A DNA stretch of 64,000 nt from Halomonas smyrnensis AAD6 (lineage in GTDB: Bacteria > Pseudomonadota > Gammaproteobacteria > Pseudomonadales > Halomonadaceae). The notes beneath the pieces were generated by a model. It ran no database searches, was not told the DNA's origin, and saw only the letters and a program-made list of their open reading frames with translations. How positions within the stretch are numbered: position 1 is the first letter of the stretch; every line of letters begins with the position of its first letter. Below are positions 48,569 through 58,587 of this stretch, one piece after another. Position numbers and translations under genes: made by a program. Location of the stretch: assembly GCF_000265245.1 (NCBI RefSeq), contig NZ_AJKS02000005.1, positions 1 to 64,000 of the forward strand. Direction: 5' to 3'.

Positions 48569-48603
48569 GGGGCATGGCGTCAGGGGGATTGGCGCCATGC
48601 CCC
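48569..48603 (-). other. Hairpin in the gcvH-gcvP intergenic gap
   Basis: GGGGCATGGCG (48569-48579) and CGCCATGCCCC (48593-48603): a perfect 11-bp stem with a 13-nt loop, no T-tract. Placed between gcvH and gcvP on the minus-strand transcript, it could stabilise the gcvH mRNA end or reduce read-through, giving more GcvH than GcvP. Confidence 0.55.
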
Positions 48604-48627
48604 GCCGCCGGGACCGACGGGGTCGGA

Positions 48628-49020
48628 TCAGTCCTCGGCGTCGGCCAGCGCCTGGTAGGCGTCGGCATCGAGCAGGTCGTCGAGAGCGCTGGTTTCCTCG
48701 AGGCGAAGCTTCAGGATCCAGCCGTCCTCGTAGGGCGATTCGTTCAGGGTCTCGGGCGCGTCCTCGAGTTCCTCGTTGACCGCGACGACCTCGCCGGACA
48801 GCGGGGCGTAGAGATCGGAGGCGGCCTTGACCGACTCGACCACGCCGAACTCGTCGCCCTTGGCCAGGGCGGCACCGACCTCGGGCAGCTCGACGAAGAC
48901 CACATCGCCGAGGGACTGCTGGGCGTGGTCGGTGATGCCGATGGTTACCGTGCCGTCGCCGTTGTCGAGGATCCACTCGTGGCTTTCGGCGTAGCGCAGG
49001 TTGGCGGGGATAGCACTCAT
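48628..49020 (-). CDS. gcvH: Glycine cleavage system H protein
   Basis: A 130-residue lipoyl carrier of normal length. The lipoylated lysine is in [13 protein letters not shown] (about residues 65-77). [11 protein letters not shown] and [11 protein letters not shown] are also typical. It shuttles the aminomethyl arm between GcvP, GcvT and the L protein. TATAGGAAAACGTC precedes the ATG. First gene of the minus-strand gcv unit, divergent from the AGCS carrier. Confidence 0.97.
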   Translation of the reverse strand: MSAIPANLRYAESHEWILDNGDGTVTIGITDHAQQSLGDVVFVELPEVGAALAKGDEFGVVESVKAASDLYAPLSGEVVAVNEELEDAPETLNESPYEDGWILKLRLEETSALDDLLDADAYQALADAED

Positions 49021-49519
49021 GACGTTTTCCTATACGAAAAAGGTTTCTGGTGTGGGGGCATCCTAACGCCCTCGGAGGCGTTTGGCGAGCCCCGGACGCA
49101 ACGGGACATCACGGGGCGATGCGTGAACGCCTCTCCCAGCGTAGGCCGCCGAGGAGATTCCTGCTCGCTTGCCCCGTGACGAACACGTTCGGCGCCGCGT
49201 GGCGAGGGCACCGGGGCGGTGATGTCGGACTTGCTACCCTCGTGGCGGGCGGCTAGAGTGATGCCTGTTTCCGATAAGAAACATATTTCTCCGGCTCCGG
49301 CCGAGGTGGCGGCACAGGAATGGGGACGCGCCGCGTCAAATGCGATCTCGGCTATGCTTCATGCTGTGACGCGGGGAAATCGCCGTATTTTCCTATAGGA
49401 GACTGGAGCGCCAACGGAATGATCCGCTATGGTACGCGAGTTCGTATCATCGTTGGTATCACTCGCCCGCAAGACAAGTGCACGTTGGTGCATAACAACA
49501 AGCTTTAGGGAGACAAGAC
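49021..49519. other. 499-bp divergent control region of the gcv genes
   Basis: No certain gene. Contents: an 18-bp palindrome (listed separately); the decamer TTTTCCTATA at 49025-49034 and 49388-49397, each near a gene start side; a palindrome TCCTATAGGA (49391-49400); and a 29-codon plus-strand ORF (49419-49508) ending 11 bases before the AGCS start, without a strong ribosome site. I looked for a glycine riboswitch on both strands and did not find the conserved core. Confidence 0.5.
49266..49283. promoter_or_regulatory. 18-bp palindromic operator in the gcv control region
   Basis: TGTTTC-CGATAA-GAAACA is a perfect 6+6 inverted repeat with a 6-bp centre. The TGT-N12-ACA layout is that of TyrR/PhhR-type sites; a TyrR-like activator (GcsR) controls gcv genes in Pseudomonas, though its site differs. 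It lies about 245 bp from the gcvH start and 237 bp from the AGCS start, central to both. Confidence 0.5.
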
Positions 49520-50896
49520 GTGGAAACCTTGACCAATTTTCTGTCGGCCATCGAGGGGGTCGTATGGGGCCCGCTGATGCTGGTGCTGCTGCTCGGGGTC
49601 GGCCTCTATCTGCAGGTCGGCCTGAAGGTGATGCCCATTCGCAAGCTGGGCATGGGCTTCAAGCTGCTGTGGAAGGGGCGCAGCACCGAGAAGGGCGATG
49701 AGGGCGAAGGCGAGGTCTCGCCGTTCAACGCGCTGATGACCTCACTGTCCGCGACCATCGGGACCGGTAACATCGCCGGCGTGGCGACCGCCATCTTCCT
49801 CGGCGGCCCGGGCGCGGTGTTCTGGATGTGGATCACCGCCCTGGTGGGCATGGCCACCAAGTTCTCCGAGGCGGTGCTGGCCGTGCGCTATCGCCAGGTC
49901 GACGAGGCCGGCGATCACGTCGGCGGCCCGATGTACTACATCCGCAACGGCCTGGGCCAGAAGTGGGCCTGGATGGGCGGCGCCTTCGCGCTGTTCGGCG
50001 CCGTGGCCGCCTTCGGCATCGGCAACACCGTGCAGTCCAACTCGGTGGCCGACGGCCTGGGCGAATCCCTCGGCCTGCCGCACTGGATCACCGGCCTGGT
50101 GATCATGCTGCTGGCCGGCGCGGTCATCCTCGGCGGCATCAAGCGCATCGCCAAGGTGGCGGGCAAGCTGGTGCCGATCATGGCCGTGGCCTACATCCTC
50201 TGTGGCCTGCTGGTGCTGATCATCAACGCCGACCAGATCGGCCATGCCCTGGGCCTGATCTTCGGCCACGCCTTCACGCCGATCTCCGCGGCGGGCGGCT
50301 TCGCCGGTGCGGCCGTGGCCAAGGCGATCCAGTTCGGCGTCGCCCGCGGTGTGTTCTCCAACGAGGCCGGCCTCGGCAGCGCGCCGATTGCTCACGCCGC
50401 CGCGCAGACCAAGAACCCGGTCCGCCAGGGCCTGATCGCGATGCTCGGCACCTTCATCGACACCATCGTGGTGTGCTCGATCACCGCACTGGCGATCCTC
50501 ACCACCGCCTGGACCTCCGGCGAGACCGGCGCGGCCCTGACCACACTGTCGTTCAACCAGGCGCTGCCGGGCATCGGCCAGTACGTGGTGTCCTTCGCGC
50601 TGGCGGTGTTCGCCTTCACCACCATCCTCGGCTGGGCCTTCTACGGTGAGAAGTGCTTCGAGTACCTGTTCGGCGTGGGCGCCATCAAGTACTACCGCGT
50701 GATCTACATCCTGGCGATCTTCGTCGGCTCGGTGCTGCCGCTCGGTTTCGTGTGGCTGCTGGCCAGCGTGTTCAACGCCATGATGGCGATCCCGAACCTG
50801 ATCGCCCTGGCGCTGCTGTCGCCGGTGGTGTTCAAGCTGACCCGCGACTACTTCGACGGCAAGGACGTGCTGCCGGGCGAAGACCTCAACAAGTAA
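49520..50896 (+). CDS. AGCS-family alanine/glycine:cation symporter
   Basis: A 458-residue carrier with about ten helices. Family signatures: SATIGTGNIAGVATAIFLGG (about residues 76-95), GGPMYYIRNGLG and ARGVFSNEAGLGSAPIAHAA. Imports alanine or glycine with sodium or protons. Its place between divergent gcvH and co-oriented gcvT points to glycine uptake for the cleavage system. GTG start with AGGGAGA 6 bases upstream. Confidence 0.92.
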   Translation: METLTNFLSAIEGVVWGPLMLVLLLGVGLYLQVGLKVMPIRKLGMGFKLLWKGRSTEKGDEGEGEVSPFNALMTSLSATIGTGNIAGVATAIFLGGPGAVFWMWITALVGMATKFSEAVLAVRYRQVDEAGDHVGGPMYYIRNGLGQKWAWMGGAFALFGAVAAFGIGNTVQSNSVADGLGESLGLPHWITGLVIMLLAGAVILGGIKRIAKVAGKLVPIMAVAYILCGLLVLIINADQIGHALGLIFGHAFTPISAAGGFAGAAVAKAIQFGVARGVFSNEAGLGSAPIAHAAAQTKNPVRQGLIAMLGTFIDTIVVCSITALAILTTAWTSGETGAALTTLSFNQALPGIGQYVVSFALAVFAFTTILGWAFYGEKCFEYLFGVGAIKYYRVIYILAIFVGSVLPLGFVWLLASVFNAMMAIPNLIALALLSPVVFKLTRDYFDGKDVLPGEDLNK

Positions 50897-50960
50897 ACGA
50901 CACCCGGCGCGGGTCGGATCCCGCCCCGCGCCTCCGCTTTATGGGAGTGATACGACCGCG

Positions 50961-52070
50961 ATGAACGAACAACGCCAGACGCCGCTTCACGATCTCCATC
51001 TCGAACTGGGCGCCAAGATGGTGCCCTTCGCCGGTTACAGCATGCCGGTGCAGTACGCGCTGGGGGTCAAGAAGGAGCACGAGCATACCCGCCAGGCCTG
51101 CGGCCTGTTCGATGTCTCGCACATGGGCCAGGTGCTGGTGCGCGGCCCCGAGCCGGCCGAGGCGCTGGAGACCCTGGTGCCCGCCGACCTGGTCGGCCTG
51201 GCCGAGGGGCAGCAGCGCTACGGCCTGTTCACCTCCGAGGAAGGCGGCATCCTCGATGACTTGATGATCGTCAACGGGGGGGATCACCTCTATCTGGTCG
51301 TCAATGCGGCCTGCAAGGAGCAGGATATCGCGCACCTGCGTCGTGGCCTGTCCGGTCACGAGGTCGAGGTGCTGGATCGTGGCCTGCTGGCGCTGCAGGG
51401 ACCGAAGGCCGCCGACGTCATGTCACGGCTGTGCCCCGAGGCCTGCGCGATGGTGTTCATGCAGCACGGCCGCTTCTCCATCGACGGCATCGAGGTCTGG
51501 GTCAGCCGCAGCGGCTATACCGGCGAGGACGGCTTCGAGATCTCGGTGGCCGCCGAGGACACCGAGACCCTGGCGCGTCGCCTGCTGGCCGAGCAGGAGG
51601 TCGAGCCGATCGGTCTGGGGGCGCGCGATTCACTGCGTCTCGAGGCCGGGCTGTGCCTCTATGGTCACGACATCGACACCGCCACCACGCCGGTGGAAGG
51701 CGGGCTGATCTGGGCCATCGGCAAGCCGCGTCGCCGCGGCGGCGAGCGGCCCGGCGGTTTCCCCGGCGCCGATTTGATCCTGCATCAGGTGGCCGAGAAG
51801 GATCATCGTCGCAAGCGCGTGGGCCTGCTCGGCGAGGGGCGCGCCCCGGTGCGCGAGGGCGCCGAGCTGTTCGACGACGAGGGCCATGTCATCGGCGTGG
51901 TGACGTCTGGCGGCTTCGGCCCCGCCGTCGGCAAGCCGGTGGCGATGGGCTACGTGACCATCGAGCGGGCCGAAGTCGGCACCACGGTCTTCGCCGAGGT
52001 GCGCGGCAAGCGCCTGCCGATGGTGGTCAGCAAGATGCCCTTCGTTGCGCCGGGCTACCACCGTGGCTGA
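50961..52070 (+). CDS. gcvT: Aminomethyltransferase (T protein)
   Basis: A 369-residue folate-dependent enzyme. It moves the methylene group from the aminomethyl-lipoyl arm of GcvH to tetrahydrofolate, releasing ammonia. Seen: LGAKMVPFAGYSMPVQY near the start, CGLFDVSHMGQ, SRSGYTGEDGFEI, GARDSLRLEAGLCLYGHDID. Normal length. Follows the AGCS gene by 64 bp. The split of gcvT from gcvPH by a carrier gene makes a two-sided regulon. Confidence 0.96.
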   Translation: MNEQRQTPLHDLHLELGAKMVPFAGYSMPVQYALGVKKEHEHTRQACGLFDVSHMGQVLVRGPEPAEALETLVPADLVGLAEGQQRYGLFTSEEGGILDDLMIVNGGDHLYLVVNAACKEQDIAHLRRGLSGHEVEVLDRGLLALQGPKAADVMSRLCPEACAMVFMQHGRFSIDGIEVWVSRSGYTGEDGFEISVAAEDTETLARRLLAEQEVEPIGLGARDSLRLEAGLCLYGHDIDTATTPVEGGLIWAIGKPRRRGGERPGGFPGADLILHQVAEKDHRRKRVGLLGEGRAPVREGAELFDDEGHVIGVVTSGGFGPAVGKPVAMGYVTIERAEVGTTVFAEVRGKRLPMVVSKMPFVAPGYHRG

Positions 52071-52084
52071 TGTTATACCGTTAT

Positions 52085-52127
52085 CTCGGTTTTCATGACC
52101 GAGCGCATCGGCGACATCGAATGTCGC
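52085..52127 (+). other. Two hairpins in the gcvT 3' region
   Basis: CTCGGT-TTTCATG-ACCGAG (52085-52103) and GCGACAT-CGA-ATGTCGC (52111-52127), followed by a terminator. Both stems are perfect. Together they could be a structured 3' untranslated region or the body of a 3'-derived small RNA; no family recognised. Confidence 0.45.
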
Positions 52128-52147
52128 AGGTGCATCGAGCCGGACGC

Positions 52148-52177
52148 GGCCATCCCGAAAGGGGTGGCCGTTTTTTT
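52148..52177 (+). terminator. Terminator of the AGCS-gcvT unit
   Basis: GGCCATCCC-GAAA-GGGGTGGCC (9-bp stem with one wobble pair, GAAA loop), one G, then TTTTTTT. About 78 bp after gcvT. Confidence 0.88.
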
Positions 52178-52240
52178 ATGTGCGTCGTGCGAAGGGGGGT
52201 GTGGGGAGTGGGTCGGGTGAGCCACCGGGGAGCGCGGCCC

Positions 52241-52858
52241 TCAATCGTGCTGTACCCAGCGAAACGTCAGGCTGATGCGTAGCCCGTGGTCGCGCCGCGG
52301 CAGCAGGGCATGCTCGAGGTCGGCCTGAACGCCCGACCCCATCAGCAGCAGGCCGTCGTGGGGCTGGCTGACGTTGAAGGCCGGAGCACGGCGATCCTTC
52401 CAGCGAAAGCGCAGCGGCCGGTCGGCGCCGAGGCTGACGGCGGCGATCAGCGGCGCCTCGCCGAGTTCCGGCTCGTCGTCGCTGTGCCAGCCCATGCGCT
52501 CGTCGCCGTCGGCGTAACGGTTCAGCAGCACGCTGTTGAAGCGGGCCTCGATGCCGGCGCGCGCCAGTCGCGTCACGGCGGCATCACGGATCGCCAGCGC
52601 GGCGGGATGCCAGGGCGTCGGCGCGAAGCGCCGGCCCGAGTAGCGGTAGTCGGCGTCGCCCATCCACACCTGGCGGCGGGGAATCGGGTGGTCGCGGCCG
52701 TAGAGACGCAGCGTCGGTCGCTGCCAGTCCAGCTCGCCGTCGAGACGGGCCAGGGCCCGGTCGGCGCTATCGGCACCGAGCAGAGGCGCGAAGCGATGCA
52801 GCGGGGGATGGTCGAGCAGCCGCTCGCCGTCGTCGGCAGAGGGAGAAAACAGGTCCAT
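52241..52858 (-). CDS. AlkB-like 2-oxoglutarate/Fe(II) dioxygenase
   Basis: A 205-residue oxygenase. Iron ligands are the HSD of MGWHSDDEPELG (about residues 125-136) and the later His in LEHALLPR; the 2-oxoglutarate arginine region is RISLTFR at the C-terminus. NSVLLNRYADGDERMGWH matches the AlkB/ALKBH2-3-like group that repairs alkylated bases, or related nucleic-acid demethylases. Not next to ada or other repair genes. Start at 52858 without a strong ribosome site. Confidence 0.85.
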   Translation of the reverse strand: MDLFSPSADDGERLLDHPPLHRFAPLLGADSADRALARLDGELDWQRPTLRLYGRDHPIPRRQVWMGDADYRYSGRRFAPTPWHPAALAIRDAAVTRLARAGIEARFNSVLLNRYADGDERMGWHSDDEPELGEAPLIAAVSLGADRPLRFRWKDRRAPAFNVSQPHDGLLLMGSGVQADLEHALLPRRDHGLRISLTFRWVQHD

Positions 52859-52896
52859 GCCCGCAGGGTGCCAGCCCCGGGGCCTGGACACCAGTG

Positions 52897-53439
52897 TCAG
52901 GAGGCCAGCGCCAGGCTCGCCAGCGCCATGGCGTAGCCGATGGCGGCGCCGGCGATCACATCGCTGATGTAGTGCAGGCCGAGGCCGACCCGCGAGACCG
53001 CGATCAGGGCGGCGACGGGAATCAGCGCCGGCAGCAGCCAGGGCGTGTGGGCGGCGGCCAGGGTACAGAACAGCACCGCGTGCATGGTGTGGCCGCTGGG
53101 GAAGCTGTAGCGATCCCGGGCCGGTTCCTGGCAGGCGATGGTGGTGAAGGTGATGAAGGGGCGCTCGCGACACAGCCGCGTCTTCACCAGTCGATAGAAG
53201 GCGATCGCCACCAGGGCGGTCAGGGTGTAGTGGAGGGTCAGCCGCCAGCCCGCTTCGCCACCGTGCAGCCAGGGCTGGGCGGCGATCAGCGCCCCCCAGA
53301 TCGGCCAGTCGCCGGCCTTGCTGGCCAGGCGCAGCGACCACAGCCAGGGGCGATGGATGCTGAACCCGGCCAGGCGCTGGCAGAGGTGCCATTCGAGCGT
53401 ATCCAGGCGGTCAAACACGGCAGGGGCGCGAGGTTTCAT
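52897..53439 (-). CDS. PAP2-family phosphatase
   Basis: A 180-residue membrane phosphatase with the three-part PAP2 signature: KTRLCRERPF (about residue 88), PSGHTMHA (about 114) and SRVGLGLHYISDVIAG (about 149). Such enzymes remove phosphate from lipid phosphates or undecaprenyl pyrophosphate at the periplasmic face. Its start lies inside the glycosyltransferase gene (29-bp overlap), suggesting co-expression in lipid or envelope glycan work. Confidence 0.88.
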   Translation of the reverse strand: MKPRAPAVFDRLDTLEWHLCQRLAGFSIHRPWLWSLRLASKAGDWPIWGALIAAQPWLHGGEAGWRLTLHYTLTALVAIAFYRLVKTRLCRERPFITFTTIACQEPARDRYSFPSGHTMHAVLFCTLAAAHTPWLLPALIPVAALIAVSRVGLGLHYISDVIAGAAIGYAMALASLALAS

Positions 53440-54574
53440 CGGACATCTCCCGGGCGTGGGTCAGGGCGGCGAGAAAGTCATCGGTGATGGCGGGCCAGCG
53501 ATAGCCGAGGGCACGCTGGCGGGCGGCGCGGCCGAGGCGGCCGTAGCGGGCCGGCTGCTGACACAGTGCGACCGCGGCGTCGCGGAAGCCGGCCTCGTCG
53601 CCGACCGCCAGATGCACGCCGTTGACGTCGTCCTCGATCAGTTCCGCGCCGGCGGCGTGGCGGAAGGCGACGGTCGCCAGGCCGCTGGCCATGGCCTCGA
53701 GCAGCACGTTGCCCCAGGTCTCGGAGATCGACGGGAAGACGAACAGGTCGGCGCTGGCGTAGTAGCGGATCAGGTCGTCCGGCGAGACGAAGCCGGCGAA
53801 GTGGGCCTGGGGCAGGGCGCGCTCGAGGTTGGCGCGGCCGGGACCGTCGCCGACCACCACCAGCGTGAGGCCGGGATGGGCGTCGAGCATGGCGGCGAAG
53901 GTGTCACGCAGCAGGTCGAGGTTCTTCTCCGGCGCCAGGCGGCCCACGTAGAGCGCCACCGGCTGATGCTCGTCGGCCCCCCACTGCTCGCGCAGGGCCG
54001 GGTCGCGATGGGCCGGCGAGAAACGCTCGCCGTCGATGCCGCGGGCCATCACCTTGACCCGTTCGAAACCGCGCTGGCCGAGGTCGCGGGCCTGGGCATG
54101 GGTCGGCACCAGGGTGGCGCCGCAGCGGTTGTGGAACCGGCGCAGGCGCTGGGTGACCAGCGGGCGCAGCCAGTCGACGCCGTAGTCCCGACAATAATGA
54201 TCGAAGTTGGTGTGCCAGCCGCTGACCACGGGGATGCCCAGCTTCTCAGCGGCGGCCAGCGCCGACCAGCCGAGCGGGCCCTCGGTGGCCACGTAGACGA
54301 CGTCGGGTCGCTCGGCCTGCCACAGGCGACGGATGCGGCCGCCGGCGGGAAAGCCGAGGCGCACCTCGCGATAGCCCGGCACGGAGGTACCGCGCACCTG
54401 GAGTTCGCTGTCCATGCCCTCGGCGCGATGCTCACCGTCGGCGGGGCGCGGTCGTACCAGCTGCAACGCGAAGCCGCGTTCCCGCAGCTGGCCGCTGAGC
54501 TGGGCCAGGGTGTGGGCCACGCCGTTGATGTCCGGCGTCCAGGTTTCGCTGACCAGGCAGATGCGCATGTCCAT
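53411..54574 (-). CDS. GT4-family glycosyltransferase
   Basis: A 387-residue GT-B enzyme. N-terminal acceptor domain (CLVSETWTPDINGVAHTLAQ, VVSGWHTNFDHYCRDYG) and C-terminal nucleotide-sugar domain (LYVGRLAPEKNLDLL, VVVGDGPGRANLE, SISETWGNVLLEAMASGL with the E-x7-E motif). The group includes glucosyl- and mannosyltransferases acting on diacylglycerol or lipid-linked acceptors, which would fit the overlapping PAP2 gene. The substrate is not certain. Confidence 0.88.
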   Translation of the reverse strand: MDMRICLVSETWTPDINGVAHTLAQLSGQLRERGFALQLVRPRPADGEHRAEGMDSELQVRGTSVPGYREVRLGFPAGGRIRRLWQAERPDVVYVATEGPLGWSALAAAEKLGIPVVSGWHTNFDHYCRDYGVDWLRPLVTQRLRRFHNRCGATLVPTHAQARDLGQRGFERVKVMARGIDGERFSPAHRDPALREQWGADEHQPVALYVGRLAPEKNLDLLRDTFAAMLDAHPGLTLVVVGDGPGRANLERALPQAHFAGFVSPDDLIRYYASADLFVFPSISETWGNVLLEAMASGLATVAFRHAAGAELIEDDVNGVHLAVGDEAGFRDAAVALCQQPARYGRLGRAARQRALGYRWPAITDDFLAALTHAREMSDETSRPCRV

Positions 54575-54688
54575 CCTCGTGACGTCGGTGGCCGGAGTGG
54601 CCCCGTTGCCGATTCAGGATGGCCGGGCGGGGTGACAGCATCGCGACATCGTCATGACGCCGCGATGACAATATCGGAGCGGTTCGGC

Positions 54689-55609
54689 TCAGCGCAGCAC
54701 GCTGCGCGGATCGATGGGCTTGCCACCGTGGCGCATGTCGAAAAGCAGGTCATGGCGTCCGGTGGCGGCGTGCCGGCTCACGGTGCAAAGCGGTGTGCCC
54801 TGGTCGACCCGGGTGCCGCTGTCCACCAGCAGGGTGTCGCACAGCGCATAGACGCTCTGCAGGTTGCCCTCATGATGCACGATCACCACCCGGCCGAGCT
54901 GGCGCATGCTGTCGGCGAAGCGCACCTCGCCGTCGGCCACGGCCTTGGCGCGGGCACCCTGGTCGGTGGCCAGCAGCATGGGTTGCAGGGTGCCGCGGCT
55001 GTCCTGGCCGAAGGCGCGGGCGACCCGGTAGTCGTCCAGCGGCCAGGGCCAGTCGCGGGCGTCGCTCGGCACCGGACCGGGATCGGGCGCCGGGCTCGGC
55101 GACGACGAGCGTGAAGGGGCGCTTGACGTGCTGCCGCGGCTCGAGGCGGCCCGGGTGCCGTGCAGCGGCACCGATACCAGCTGACCGATCTTGAGATCGG
55201 TGGGGCTGACGCCGGTGTTGGCCGCGGCGATGCTGACCGGCGAGGTACCGAAGCGCCGGGCGATGGCGCTGTAGGTGTCGCCAGGGCGGATCTGGTAGCG
55301 ATAGGGGCCCCCGGACGGCGCCCGCTCCCGCTGGCTGGGGACCAGGATGCGCTGACCCACGGCTAGCCCGCGCGGATTCACGCCGGGATTGAAGCGCAGA
55401 AGCCGCACCAGCGGCACGTCGGCTCGCCGGGCGATCTCGCCCAGGGTGTCGCCTCGCTGGATGGTCACCCAGTGGCCGGCCGGCGAGCCGCCGCGCATCA
55501 CCCCCGACGGGCCGGCGCAGCCGGCCAGCAGGACGACCAGCAGCAGCGAGAGAAGGGTCAGGGCGTATCGAGGGCGGCGTCCTTGGCCTGCCACTGGGCG
55601 TTGAGCCAT
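54689..55609 (-). CDS. NlpD/EnvC-like lipoprotein with LysM and LytM domains
   Basis: About 306 residues. A lipoprotein signal (LLSLLLVVLLAGC, lipobox LAGC about residue 31) is followed by two LysM domains (VTIQRGDTLGEIARRADVPL and YQIRPGDTYSAIARRFGTSP), a Ser/Pro linker and a C-terminal LytM domain (VADGEVRFA, VIVHHEGNLQSVYALCDTLL, LLFDMRHGGKPIDP). The zinc ligands of active M23 peptidases are not conserved, so it is likely an amidase activator in septal wall cleavage, as are NlpD and EnvC. Start 55609 lies inside the acyltransferase gene; GTG 55594 is an alternative. Confidence 0.8.
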   Translation of the reverse strand: MAQRPVAGQGRRPRYALTLLSLLLVVLLAGCAGPSGVMRGGSPAGHWVTIQRGDTLGEIARRADVPLVRLLRFNPGVNPRGLAVGQRILVPSQRERAPSGGPYRYQIRPGDTYSAIARRFGTSPVSIAAANTGVSPTDLKIGQLVSVPLHGTRAASSRGSTSSAPSRSSSPSPAPDPGPVPSDARDWPWPLDDYRVARAFGQDSRGTLQPMLLATDQGARAKAVADGEVRFADSMRQLGRVVIVHHEGNLQSVYALCDTLLVDSGTRVDQGTPLCTVSRHAATGRHDLLFDMRHGGKPIDPRSVLR

Positions 55610-56427
55610 GTGTGGAAGCGTTCCTTGTAGGCGGGGTCCTGGTGATAGTCGCCCTGGGTCATCCACTCGGGCGCCGTCAGGCGCCGGGCGCTCAGGTGGA
55701 TCGCCCCCTCGCGGCCGCAGAGGAAATCCCAGAAGCGGGGCTCGGGGCGCGAGTAGCGCAGGGTCACGTCGAGAATGCCGCTCAGCCGATCCCCGAGCAG
55801 GTTCAGCACCTGGGCGATGCCGCCGGCGCGCGGCGGCAGCAGGTGGCGATAGGGACTGTGGCGGGCGGCGTGCTTGGCCGGGGTGAAGCGGGTGCCCTCG
55901 ACGAAGTTGTAGATGGCGATAGGCCGCTCGCGGGCGTGGGCGCACATGCGCTCGGTGGCCTCCCGGTCGCGGCGGGCCAGGTGCGGATGGCGCTCGCGCT
56001 GCTCCCGGGTCAGCCGGCGCAGCATCGGGAACTCCAGCGCCCAGAAGGCCAGCCCGACCACCGGAATCCAGATCAGCTGGCGTTTGACGAAGAAGTGCGG
56101 CATCGGCAGCCGGCGATGCAGGGCCAGGAACAGCGCGAAGATATCGGTCCAGCTGCGATGGTTGGCCAGCACCAGCCACCATTCATCGCGGCTCAGGCCG
56201 TCCGGCAGGTCGAGGCGCAGATCGGGGCGGATCCAGTGGCGGATCCACCACAGGTTGACGTCGACCCAGCCCAGGGCCACGCCGTTCAGCCAGCGCAGCA
56301 CCCGGCGCCGCAGCGGGCGGCCCGGGGTGATCAGCTTGAGCAGGGTGAGCGCGATCAGCGGCACCGCCCAGAACAGGGTATTGAGGGTCAGCAGCAGCAG
56401 GCTGACGATGCCCCTGAGGGTCGACAT
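55558..56427 (-). CDS. PlsC-like acyltransferase (YihG type)
   Basis: A 289-residue membrane-bound acyltransferase. Motif I is NHRSWTDI (HX4D, about residue 93), motif III EGTRF. An N-terminal hydrophobic pair (LLLLTLNTLFWAVPLIALTL) anchors it. The long form with FFVKRQLIWIPVVGLAFWAL resembles YihG/YihG-like 1-acylglycerol-3-phosphate acyltransferases that make phosphatidic acid. Start 56427 has AAGGAG upstream; the frame to 56505 is unlikely. Overlaps the LytM gene. Confidence 0.87.
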   Translation of the reverse strand: MSTLRGIVSLLLLTLNTLFWAVPLIALTLLKLITPGRPLRRRVLRWLNGVALGWVDVNLWWIRHWIRPDLRLDLPDGLSRDEWWLVLANHRSWTDIFALFLALHRRLPMPHFFVKRQLIWIPVVGLAFWALEFPMLRRLTREQRERHPHLARRDREATERMCAHARERPIAIYNFVEGTRFTPAKHAARHSPYRHLLPPRAGGIAQVLNLLGDRLSGILDVTLRYSRPEPRFWDFLCGREGAIHLSARRLTAPEWMTQGDYHQDPAYKERFHTWLNAQWQAKDAALDTP

Positions 56428-56587
56428 GCCGTTGGTCTCCTTGAAGAAAGATGTAAGCGCCAATGCTAATGGATCGTGGCGGGGGTGCCCAGCGCTGCGC
56501 GTCAACTCGGTGGCGTCGGTGCCGGCAGGCGAGGAGGCGGCCCCGCTCGTGGACCCCTCGACGGATCGGCCCGTGCATGGTCAGGCA

Positions 56588-58537
<1,950 letters not shown>

Positions 58538-58587
58538 GGGACATCCCTCCTGATCGACGACGGCTGTTGGATTCCCCTGTCTTGAGA

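Noticed and set aside
49430-49445. Sigma-54 promoter for the AGCS gene
   Set aside because: TGGTACG-N4-TTCGT resembles TGGCACG-N4-TTGCT, but the essential GC at -12 is replaced by CG.
49419-49508. 29-codon leader peptide before the AGCS gene
   Set aside because: Position is suggestive, but there is no strong ribosome site and no run of Gly or Ala codons as expected for attenuation.
49021-49519. Glycine riboswitch for gcvH or the carrier
   Set aside because: GGGAGAG and GGGGCAAG-like fragments occur on the minus strand but not in the order and spacing of the glycine aptamer core.
52097-52222. 41-codon ORF with two CxxC pairs (ECRRC, LCASC) after gcvT, reminiscent of a DksA/TraR zinc finger
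   Set aside because: No ribosome site, rare codons, and the ORF passes through the terminator hairpin and its T run, which create part of the apparent motif.
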